Shown: one piece after another, positions 55,017-64,000 of the stretch
Numbering within the stretch: position 1 is the first letter of the stretch
Layout of the letters: each line of letters begins with the position of its first letter
NCBI GenBank assembly: GCA_018907035.1
Contig: JACCIC010000001.1
Coordinates: 7,863,501 to 7,927,500, forward strand
Reading direction: 5' to 3'
DNA from: Sycobia sp. Sy_11
Taxonomy: Eukaryota > Arthropoda > Insecta > Hymenoptera > Epichrysomallidae
Length of the DNA: 64,000 nt
Program-made: the position numbers and the translations under genes
The notes under the pieces: model-generated
Database searches by the model: none
Told to the model about the DNA's origin: nothing
Seen by the model: the letters and a program-made list of their open reading frames with translations, nothing else

Positions 55017-55340
55017 GAAAGGCGTACAACAGGCACCCGCAGACCGGGGACGCGCGAGTTCTCGGGCCGGTGAAATAAAAGATGGCTAGCTATCCAAAGA
55101 TACCGACTAGAAAGTGACAAGTGATTTTTCTCAGCTTGCTGCGATCCCTTTTTACACAAACGCGATTTCTCGATTATTGTATATTTATATTCTCCTTATA
55201 TATTCTGTGTTACATTGTTTCTCTCCCGATTTCTTTATTCTATAATATGCGCGCGCGCTGGTGTCGAATAAAACAAAAATTATGTACGTTTTTGTCGAGA
55301 CGAGTTTGTAAATACATAAAATAAATTGCGCGAGATCCTT
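55017..55340 (+). other. GC-richer island, possible terminal exon
   Basis: GACGTACAG at 55008-55016 resembles a splice acceptor. The third frame after it reads KAYNRHPQTGDARVLGPVK and stops at 55076-55078, and AATAAA overlaps that stop region. Composition falls back to AT-rich after about 55340. No upstream exon partner was found: the PTB gene's own stop and tail look complete. This may be an unrelated terminal exon, a long non-coding RNA or chance. Confidence 0.2.
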
Positions 55341-56684
55341 GCGCGCGAATGCGTTACATTATTTCAAAAACAAAAAACAAAAAAAAAATAAAAAGAAAAT
55401 TGAGCTCTTCTTTTGTATTCTTATATATCCTGCAGTTTTGGCTGATTAAAGGATGCGTCACTTAAAATAAAAATGCGTGTACGGGATACAGTTTACGTGC
55501 GTTAAAATTATCATAACTAATTAATAACAATGGTAAAAAATGCAAAAAAAAGAGAAAGAGTTGTTTAAAAATCTGCATTCGTATTATAAAGCTATCTATA
55601 CATTGTGCATAATTATATAAAAAAATTATTACCTAAGTGTAAATATATATATACTTATAAATATTTATCGATATTTTTTTAATAATAGAATTCTTATACT
55701 TACCGAATATAATTTACATTGCCTTGATTATGCTGCTGTAATATATTTTGCAATTTTAAGTTCGATAAGTCGACAACCAATATCGACACATATCATTAAT
55801 TTTAATTGTACATTTGCTGCTTATCTAATTGTATATTATTTGCGCTTAATGTTTGTTAATAGCTGCATAAAAATTTATTTAATATTATATGAATTTTAGT
55901 TGTAATAGGGCGTGGGACAATAGTGTAACTTTTGCTCCATAACAATAAGTGCTTGATCTTTTATATCGTGCTTGTTCTATTTCGTCAGTTTTTATTCTTT
56001 TACTATATTCTATTTATAAACCTATATTTTAAGAATATTATATTTTTAACGAAACTTTAAGTATTGAAAAAACTAATGTTTAAACATAATTTATTTGGAA
56101 TGGATGTTTGAATTTGAACAAATAGAAATTAATATATAATTTAATTAAAGTATGTAATTATTTAACTCAGAAGTATATACAATATCTTTATATTATTCTA
56201 TAGAAATATATAAGTACAATTATTTGTAAAAGTTTGTTTTAATAAATTGTTATTGTTAAAATGTTTATTTCATTTATAGAATAAGTTATTTTGCTAAAAA
56301 ATGCAACTATATTTAAATTTAATCAATCCAAGAAACCACTCCAGCAAAAATATATTTTGTTGAAAATGTGTATTTATATAATCGATTGAAGATTCAATCT
56401 CCTGTTAGTCGAATGTGATAAAATAATTGCGAATAACGACTTCCATGCTATGTATGAAAGCAAAAACTATTTTTCATTATAAATCTGAAGTATTTTTGTC
56501 AAGTTAAGATAATAAACATAACAACATGGGAACACTGCAATCGATATAATACGATGATATAATCTTAATGGGAATATAATATTTTGTTAATGAAAACTAA
56601 AACATTTGTGGATTGCGAAATTCATCAGAGTAGTCATTTTTAATAAGCAACTAGAACAATTAATTAACCGAAGGAATTTCAGCA

Positions 56685-56721
<37 letters not shown>

Positions 56722-58008
56722 TTTTTAATTTTTTTATTTTACATTTAAAGGTACAATTATGTTTGCATGATTTTAGATATTTTTCAAATCCAAATGAAAT
56801 TTCATATATTTTCAATGCTTCATATATTTTCATATGTAATGTACAATAATAATAATTATAGAATGTTAGTTAGCTTAGTTTTTTTTACAAAACTCACAAA
56901 AAATATTAAATATGTTAATAATGATTTCAAATTACGTCTCAATTACTTCTATGTCATCATATATAATGTAATCATTAGATGTTTATCTGTTATAAATTTC
57001 TTTTTTAAAGAACTAAAATAGAAAAAAGAAACGTATTCGTAATAATCAGTTTATGAATGTCAAAACTATAGAGTTGCAGTTAGTCACAACATTCATCGAT
57101 TATTCTAAAAGAAATACGACACATAAAAAGTGTGTGTGTGCCTGTCTGTGTATGTGTATATATATCTTTTACTTTGAACATCATGCTCTATTCAAATTGA
57201 GATCCGAGATCAATGATACACGGCGACCAGCTTTAAAAAGTACTATAAAAATACTATATATACCTATCTTATTAGAAACAAAAATTCGCACATACAATTT
57301 CAATTCCTATGAGTAATCCGCGTGTCTCGGATCGCAACGTCGCGTTAATACCTGCTCTTACACTCACAAAGGGGAGTCTGCAGCCACATGAGAACCAAAT
57401 GTTTATTTTGATAAAATGTATTATATGTAATGAAAAAACTGCATATCTTAATTTATTGTGCCAAGGACTCCTTCTTCTAATTAATTTTATTTGAAAATTA
57501 TTTCTCTTAAAATTTTTTTAGACATTTTTCCCTTGTTTTTAATTTTTTCAATCGAATTTATGCGAATTTCTGTGGCTGAAGAACAAAATAAGATAAAAAT
57601 GATTGTTCTTTCATAATATTTACTATAAAAATAATAAACTTTAACTTATATATTCAGAAGAATTCTATATACCTTATGTAAATACTGCTAATTACTTTCA
57701 TTTTTAAGGCGAAAAATGGATGAAAAGGTGCATCATAAAGTCTGTCGTGGAATTTAATGAGACAAGAGCCATTGAATGGTACTTTTACATAAGAAAGAAA
57801 ATATTTTAGAAGTTACGAAGAGATTAAAAAAGTTAAAAATCGTGGAAAATATATAAATGAAGAAAATTTAACATAAATCGTTTTTAGATAGAAATCATTA
57901 GAAGGAAGGATCATCGACACAGATAAATATCCAGATATTAATTTGATTATTGTATACAATGCACTTTATGAAGATGACCGGTGACTGTAGACTCCCATTG
58001 CCAATGCC
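55341..58008. other. AT-rich intergenic DNA between the two genes
   Basis: (TAA)n occupies about 56685-56720. Frames at 56767-57316 are AT-rich with no motif. The PTB gene (+) and CBM14 gene (-) converge on this gap. Confidence 0.5.
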
Positions 58009-58014
58009 TTTATT
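58009..58014 (-). promoter_or_regulatory. Candidate polyadenylation signal of the CBM14 gene
   Basis: TTTATT on the plus strand reads AATAAA on the minus strand, 43 bases after the stop codon at 58057. This predicts a very short 3' UTR. The hexamer is seen; its use is inferred. Confidence 0.45.
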
Positions 58015-58056
58015 GCACAAGAGGATCAGCGCCGTGTCTGTGTATATTATTGTTGC

Positions 58057-58314
58057 TCAGTACCAGCGCCTCTTCTGGCCCGGCTTGCTCGTCGTCCGCC
58101 TCGTCGGCTTCTTAGCCGGCGGCTTTATCGGCCTCGGGTTCATGCTCCAGGCGTCCGTCGTGGAGTCGACCTCGTTGCCCTCGGCCTCGGCCTCGGTGGC
58201 GGGCGGCAACTCCTCGGTGATGCCCATCTCGCCGAGCTGCTCGTTCAGCTCGTAGTACTTCTCGGACTCGGCGCAGGGTATCGAGCTCTCGGTGCGCGTG
58301 CAGACGAACGTGGC
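58057..58314 (-). CDS. CBM14 (peritrophin-A) chitin-binding protein, terminal exon
   Basis: The acceptor is GCGTAAACAG|GCC on the minus strand. It continues the exon at 62613 in phase 0 for 85 codons to TGA. The first residues, ATFVCTRTESSIPCAESEKYY, supply Cys5 and Cys6 of the chitin-binding domain (Cys4-x12-Cys5-x8-Cys6 across the junction), so the disulfide-bonded domain is split by the intron. The tail is acidic (ITEELPPATEAEAEGNE) and then strongly basic and Pro-rich (KPPAKKPTRRTTSKPGQ, ending KRRWY). In this family the ligand is chitin, and the proteins act in cuticle, trachea or peritrophic matrix after secretion. The in-window coding total is 153 codons, small as is usual for single-domain members. 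The exon is GC-rich with G/C-ending codons, unlike its surroundings. The family call is secure; tissue role is not deducible. Confidence 0.85.
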   Translation of the reverse strand, partial: ATFVCTRTESSIPCAESEKYYELNEQLGEMGITEELPPATEAEAEGNEVDSTTDAWSMNPRPIKPPAKKPTRRTTSKPGQKRRWY

Positions 58315-59399
58315 CTGTTTACGCATAAGTACAGAGATAAAGGAAACTTCATTTATAATGTAAAATTTTTTTTATATCAGGCATTCTTCCGAGTATACTT
58401 GTGCATTTATAATATATATTATGTAAATTAAATGATATATTTCCTGTGAAAGTTTTATTAATATATTCAGGAAGAACTGAAAGATTGTATACATAAAGAT
58501 GAGAAAAATATTCTACAATACACATTAAAATATCACTCAGTATTTGGATCATAGACTGTAAAATCTACAAAATTATCATGATTTCTGAGAAAATTTTATA
58601 AATGAAATTTTGAAAATTTACCATTTATCTAATAAAATTCACTGGAAATTGGAATGATTTATTAGATAGTTACACTCTCTGATCAAATTACTGGATAGTA
58701 TTGTAATTTTTATTAGAAAATTTTTCTTCAACACTTATAATCGAAAATTAATAAATCAATGAGAAATAATTTAAATGAAATCAGGAAAGGTACGATGACT
58801 CGATCGCTGCAGCGAAGGGATAAAGTAATTTGCTAGTCCAACTTCAAGTCCCGTTCTAATACAAGAACTGCTTTCAAAATTCATATGTCTATAAACATAT
58901 CGTAGAACTCCGTCGCTGATTAGCACCAATATTTGGGAGTATAAATAGAGCCACATTAAATAACAGGAAAAAAGTCATTTAAATAACTTTAAAAAAAGCC
59001 CTGAACATATTTAAAATATAGTATGGAATGTGACCTTTTGTGTTACCTTCGATCTTATAATGCATCGCTTTTTTCAGATTTTGACTTAAAAGTAAAGTTT
59101 GACTTAAAACTTTTTTTTATAATGTCATTTAAATCATTTTATAACTATAATATTTTCTGCTGATACGTTCAAACTTATAGTGGAAATAAAAATTGGCTGC
59201 AGACTTCGCCAAACTTATTCCAATTTTGCTATAAACTTGTAAATCCTATTTACAGCAAATTTTGGGAAAATTTGAAAAAGTTTGGTAATGTTTGGGAACA
59301 ATTCTAAGGCGATGAATTTTAGCATTGATGGACGTATTAGAGCAGTGCAAGTCTGGAATCTGAATATTCAAAAAAGATTAGATTTGAGAATGATATGAA

Positions 59400-60050
59400 T
59401 TTTATGCTCTAAATAATCAATAAATTCATATTCAGGTGGTCGAGACGACTCCCGGGACTCCGTGTTGACGTTAGAAACAGAGTCCAGTAATTACACGTTT
59501 GGTAGTAGAATCGATTCCGCTATCTTGGGAAGATAGCGAGAATTCTGTTTGAATAAGCGATGTTCGATATATGGACAATTCTATGGACTCGTTGTATCTT
59601 CGAACCCAACTGTCAGTTAAGTTTCTGATACTAGATATCGATCTCCTCGCCACACAAAACTCTTATAACGTGTTTGGACAATCTATCGCTGAACTATTAC
59701 TCTCCGTAAAGTTATTATCTTTGTCTACACCCGAAGTACAATTTTCTGCGTAGAAGCCAATGAATAGCCAAAGATTTTTACGTAGTCATTGACTTTAGAA
59801 ATTGCTTCCATAGTTCTCGGCGACTGAACGGGGATGCTAGCAGAATTTTTACTACGTGATCTTCCCTTTACATTTGATAGAAGTTCATAGAGTTCGATAT
59901 AAATTTTTTCTCATTCGAACTTCAATCGTACCTCACGCGATCGTCCATGAGGAAAAAATATCCTTACCTAGTACGAAAGCTCTTTACAATAAACCTCGCT
60001 TCGCTCGGCGCAACTCTCGTTCGAAATAAAGCCTTTCCATACTCGGTAAA
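59400..60050 (-). pseudogene. Decayed coding-like block of unknown family inside the CBM14 intron
   Basis: On the minus strand this block has unusually long, hydrophilic, protein-like reading segments in successive frames, separated by isolated stops. They are: TEYGKALFRTRVAPSEARF... (about 60026-59946), ending at ACTAG|GTAAGG, which could be a splice donor; HGRSREVRLKFE, one TGA, then KIYIELYELLSNVKGRSRS through VNDYVKIFGYSLAS; and, after a frame change, AENCTSGVDKDNNFTESNSS, one TAA, then RRSISSIRNLTDSW through SLSSQDSGIDSTTKRV. Base composition is less AT-rich than the flanks. I do not recognise the protein. It could be an old pseudogene, a dead transposon ORF, or alternative exons of the surrounding gene. 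It abuts the outer end of a repeat copy at 60056. Confidence 0.3.
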
Positions 60051-60055
60051 AAATG

Positions 60056-60180
60056 TACTATCTTCGGTCTTACAGTATACAATAATATACTATGGTAATG
60101 GAATGACAGATAGACTATCCTTGTTTATAATCACTCCCTAGAATCTGAAATGGAATTTTTACAAATAATTATTACTAAAC
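60056..60180 (+). mobile_element. Foldback repeat family, copy 4 (left end only)
   Basis: The tip CTTCGGTCTTACAGTATAC is followed by ATAGACTATCCTTGTTTATA, ATCACTCCCTAGAATCTGAAA and ATTATTACTAA, all matching copy 1's left arm in order. It then runs into unrelated AT-rich DNA. It lies in the CBM14-gene intron, adjacent to the coding-like block. Confidence 0.5.
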
Positions 60181-62035
60181 AATAAAAGAAAAAATTTAAT
60201 TTAATTACTAATTAATAAGCCTTAAAGATCGGATTGAACTACATCATTGTAAGTCCGTTAGAATTAATTAATTGAATTATATGTATTTTTAAAAAAGTTG
60301 CGTTAACTAATATTACTATAGTATTTCAATGCATTTAAAAAATGCGAGAATACTAGTCGAAGAAACGTTGTGAGAAAAGAATCTTCATTGTTTATTCACT
60401 CCTGAACTCTTACAGATCAAAAAGACAACATTTTTTCTAATTTTTATTGAATATGTGATAAAGTTAATTTGAAAAAATTTGTTCGAATTTTACAATTTTT
60501 TTTATTTTTATTAAATGAAGGTAATGTTAGTCAAGTTCTTAAGTACACTCTATTCATTAGGGGAAAAAATTTGCTTTATCTGATTTGTAAAAATTAAATC
60601 GAGTAAAGTATGCAATTTTTAAGAAATAAAAGTTAAGTCAACTCAAAAAATATCGAAAATTATATACATGTATGTACATGCAGAACAGGAGTGGGGACTC
60701 CTGAGAAAAAGCAGATGGTTATATTCAAAAGAATCCGGGCTGATAATAATGCACGGAAGATACATATGAGAGATTTATTGCGCGCTTGATTCCACGCAAC
60801 GCGGTCGTCCGTGTCACTTTAGAAACTTGACCGATTAACCGACGAATCGGCGAAGATTGTTTTTCATTATTCTCTGCCTCTCCGATACTTGCTGCTTGCG
60901 ATTTGGTATGAATGTATGGGCGCGCCCGAAAACCGGCAATCTGCTATTCTTTGCATTGTGAACAGTTGCAAGCGTGGCTATTATTCGCATTTGAACCGAA
61001 CGTTAGCATGAGTTTAGCATAGTATTAGCATTGAGAACGTGCTTCGCTGGAATGATAGCTGTAAAAATTTAATTTTACGTCCGTTGTAATCTAAATTTTT
61101 AGAAAAATGTCGATACAGTCTGCATTAGCAAATTTTAATGAACTATCTGTAAAGATAATAATAGCGAATATCTATGATAACAGTTAAAGAAGAAAGTTTT
61201 CTTAGAATGGTAAGGATCATTTTCCTGTAAAATTGAATATGTCCTTCAAAAACACATTAGATCGAGCATTAGATGTATTAGCGAGATAATTCTAATTTCT
61301 AGGATTAAATAAATTATTCTGTTTACAAATGAATATGTACGTATCTGATGCTGATACGTAAGTAGAAATTTGATAATAATAAAACAAATTATATAAATTC
61401 AATAATAAATAAAAAATTATTGAGAGAGAATCTTCTATTTTTATTATATACCCAATATATTATTGATAGATTAAAAAACGTTATATTTCTGAACATTGGT
61501 TTTATCACTGATAGCTTTCTGAGCAGATATGATAATAGTTTTTAAAAATAATCTTGAAAGGATTTTACAAGGAAAAGTCGATTTCATTTTCAAAGTTAAT
61601 TTTTGTAACAATATTAGAATTTCTTCCAAATTTTCCTTGGAATTCAGTAAGAGATTTTTGTTGTTGCCATTCGATAAATCCTTTAAGAAAGATTTACGGA
61701 AAAATTCTTGTAGAACTTGGTCAATGACGGAAAGTTCATTTACAAATCCTATTGAAAGACTTTCTTAATATTGTTTAAGAATTGTCTACCGTCAATTCTT
61801 TCCACAAATTTACTTGGAATTATTTCAGAAATAATTCTTTGGTCACTGATTAAATTTTTTTGACAAATCCTTTCAGAATGCTAATGTAAAATAATTTTAC
61901 GAGCGTACGTTAGAAATCTTCCATTAATCCTTTATTTACATTTGTGTCAGAATTATTTTAAAAATAATTACACAGTAAAAATCTTTTAAAAATATAAAAT
62001 GCTTATTCTACTTATGTCGATTGTGTTAAATAAAC

Positions 62036-62075
62036 TAATAAATATTTTTATTGGCCTTACAGTTCTATTAAATAG
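62036..62075 (+). mobile_element. Foldback repeat family, copy 5 (terminal tip only)
   Basis: AATAAATATTTTTATTGGCC followed by TTACAGTTCTATTA matches the terminal motif of copy 1 with one or two changes, then similarity stops. Because it is so short, chance or a solo tip are both possible. Confidence 0.3.
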
Positions 62076-62612
62076 AATAAAATAAATGTATTTAAAATAT
62101 TATAATCATAATAAGTATCTTTAAAAAAATAATCCTCAAGTTGATTAATATAGAAATCAATCTATATGCCAAAGATATTTATCTAATACTTTATAAATTT
62201 TTAATATATTTTGAAACTTCGAATTATATAAGTTCTCAATTAAGTCAAATAATGGATTAAATTCGATGAATCCCCATAAGAAGTTCGTATTAGATTAACA
62301 GCTGAAATTTTGAACACAATTTTCTGTTAATATTATATTCCAATTCTCAATGATTCCAAAATTTCTAACAGAAGTTACTGTAATACTATCCTCAAGGTTT
62401 GCTGTAAGTGGGGGTCTAGTGTTTCTAGTATGTGGTTGCTTGTTATCGTGAGATAAAAATTTATCATTATGTCAATTAGTATATGATCTGATAAATAAAT
62501 ATATAATAATAAAATAATTAAATTAATTTTTTTAGTAAGATTATCTGAAATATTTAAAAAATTTCTATTTATTCAAATAATTTTTTTATGGAATCTATTT
62601 TTCGTCTCTCAC

Positions 62613-62816
62613 CTGATTAAAAACAGTTTCGGCTGGGCAAATAAAACTAAATCTGAGGACGTTTCGTGATCGAGGCAAACATACGTGGAAGATTTGGCAT
62701 TCATTATCCATATCGGCGTAATAACCGTAGATTCGCTCGTCGCAAGAGAAAGTATCCACTATATTTTCTCTAATCGAAGTGGCATTATTCGGCAGTTCCA
62801 ATCCTGCAGACATGTT
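62613..62816 (-). CDS. CBM14 (peritrophin-A) chitin-binding protein, internal exon
   Basis: This minus-strand exon has acceptor TTTGATCCAG|AAC at its 5' end and donor AATCAG|GTGAGA at its 3' end, phase 0 on both sides, 68 codons. It encodes NMSAGLELPNN, then TFSCDERIYGYYADMDNEC, then QIFHVCLPRS and RFSFICPAETVFNQ. This holds Cys1-Cys4 of a chitin-binding type-2 domain, with spacings C-x14-C-x5-C-x13-C. The phrases YGYYAD, CQxFHVCLP, FSFIC and TVFNQ are typical of the insect single-domain cuticular/peritrophin-like family, which databases often label U-scoloptoxin(01)-like. That label is by sequence and does not imply venom. The family is normally secreted. No signal peptide is in this exon, so at least one upstream exon is missing, probably at or past the right edge. 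An in-frame TTG lies before the acceptor and is not a credible start. Confidence 0.85.
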
Positions 62817-63958
62817 CTGGATCAAATAAAAAACGACAATTAATCATACGGCGTTAGTTTTAATTAACTGTTACAATGTGAAAGGTAAAGTAATACTGGC
62901 TTCAAAGATCATTAAGGCAATAACTCATAATAAACGAACCTAATTTGAAAATGTCATCAAATGATCGGGCAAGATGAAAAATTAATTGTTAGAGGAAGCT
63001 ACCCTTAGGTGTCTCTTATGTTTTCCCATGTGAGCCGTACTGTCAGGATATACTTTTCAAACCTAGTCTTGAACTGAAGAATTAAAAACCACCCTGAATG
63101 TTGTTTTTACCAAAAAAATAGAGTACACTAGTTTCTCAGCTTAATAACTACACACACACACACACATACACATACGCGCGCGCGCGCGTATTTATGCAAA
63201 TGGGGGCGTCAAAAGGTATCTGGTAGCTCGGGCTAAACTAGACATAGTTATACTGAGTGTATGGAAAGCCAAATATAGGAATCCATGTAAAGATTATTCG
63301 ATACCAAACTTGAATACTACATTATAAGTTCCTAAACTAAATTATTCGAGTATATGTTATTTTCTGAACTTATTATGTACCTTGTCATGAATATGTCACG
63401 ATATAAAGAGAAGTCTTTAAAGAAGAATGTCGCACGCCAAAGTTTTTATTTTCAGCGAGACGCTCTTTTTCTACCTTTATAGGATTAAAGTCATATTTAT
63501 GATTATTAATGGAATAGTAACAAATAATTAATACGCAATAAAGAAAAGTTAGATGTTCTAGATCTTAATTATTTATTACGTGAATTTATAATAAAATACA
63601 ATTGAAGTTCGTAAACATTTGCTTTACAGTAAATAAAATTTAACTTTTTATACAATGAATTATTGATTTTCAGTGCTTCTTTAATTGGAAAATCCAGAGG
63701 CAAGGGGAGAGGGCCAGGAATACTAGACCTATGATAATGGCCCGTGCCTACAAGGATCTTTTGAATAAAAATGAAACGACATTTATTTAACCAAAACATT
63801 GCTATTATTTCTGTTTTAGCGCCTAAAGTTTAAGGGGTGTTTTCATCCTTCATGTCAATTAAGCAGCACTGAAAAAAATTCGTGACGAAAACGGTTGCAC
63901 GTTTACTTTAAACAATCGCAACACCATCAAAAGATCAATAAGTCGCTTTCGTACCTAC
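62817..63958 (-). other. Intron or upstream region of the CBM14 gene
   Basis: This AT-rich stretch lies upstream of the acceptor at 62816. It holds a small CACACA/CGCGCG tract at about 63150-63188. No signal-peptide exon with a matching donor was found inside it, so it is read as intron. Confidence 0.4.
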
Positions 63959-64000
63959 ATCGATGACAATCACTTTCACGATAAAGACAAACCAACAGTA
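63959..64000 (-). CDS. Possible signal-peptide exon of the CBM14 gene (partial, tentative)
   Basis: Reading in from the right edge on the minus strand gives a hydrophobic run, YCWFVFIVKVIVID, followed by ATCGAT|GTAGGT. Cutting there leaves phase 0, which matches the acceptor at 62816 and would place a hydrophobic leader before NMSAGLELP. The donor is weak, a stronger-looking AG|GTACGA four bases on is out of phase, and the Met would be outside the window. The hydrophobic run is seen; the gene link is a guess. Confidence 0.2.

Larger units (their letters stand above)
58315..62612 (-). other. Intron of the CBM14 gene
   Basis: The intron is about 4.3 kb and AT-rich, with GTGAGA donor and AAACAG acceptor on the minus strand. 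It contains a coding-like but interrupted block (59400-60050, listed separately), a truncated foldback-repeat copy at 60056-60180 and a short end at 62036-62075. A less AT-rich patch at about 60670-61070 has no recognisable gene. Loosely repeated motifs around AATCCTTT lie between 61670 and 61940. Confidence 0.65.

Overview
This window looks like an insect nuclear genome, most likely hymenopteran (ant, bee or wasp). The evidence is: introns with GT-AG splice sites, a very AT-rich background packed with (TA)n, (CT)n and (CA)n microsatellites, sharp GC- and CpG-rich islands with no CpG depletion, an insect-type single-domain peritrophin-like chitin-binding gene, and eukaryotic transposon remnants. 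The clade is an inference; nothing here fixes the species. The window is gene-poor, and most open frames are microsatellite translations (IYIYIY, SLSLSL, THTHTH) or shadows of GC-rich islands.

Two protein-coding genes can be supported. (1) On the + strand, a PTB/PID-domain protein is encoded by two coding exons, 45679-46125 and 51958-52686. They are joined in phase 0 across a 5.8 kb intron and give about 391 residues: a disordered Ala/Pro/Gly-rich N-terminal half and a C-terminal phosphotyrosine-binding-like domain. A splice acceptor just before the ATG suggests an upstream non-coding exon; a GC-rich candidate at 22.6-23.0 kb ends at a GTGAGT donor. (2) On the - strand, a chitin-binding type-2 (CBM14, peritrophin-A) protein is encoded by exons 62816-62613 and 58314-58057, separated by a 4.3 kb intron that splits the six-cysteine domain between Cys4 and Cys5. 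Its first exon, with the signal peptide, lies at or beyond the right edge.

Layout: 0-2.4 kb, a perfect 29-bp hairpin and a GC island laced with TA and GT arrays; 2.4-15.4 kb, AT-rich intergenic DNA with small islands at 5.3 and 9.0 kb; 15.4-15.9 kb, a repeat copy; 17-17.4 kb, a GC island; 18.2-19.3 kb, a degraded hAT transposase; 22.3-23.1 kb, the candidate 5' exon; 23.1-29.1 kb, microsatellites and AT-rich DNA; 29.15-30.22 kb, a long foldback element carrying a hammerhead-ribozyme-like motif; 30.9-36.9 kb, GC islands alternating with TA and CT arrays; 37-45 kb, AT-rich DNA with TA/GA/CA clusters; 45.7-52.7 kb, the PTB gene; 53-58 kb, AT-rich intergenic DNA; 58-64 kb, the CBM14 gene, whose intron holds a decayed coding-like block and two repeat copies.

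The two genes show no shared pathway. The most interesting structures are the five-copy repeat family with its ribozyme-like core, the hAT fossil, and the recurrent pairing of (TA)n arrays with GC islands.
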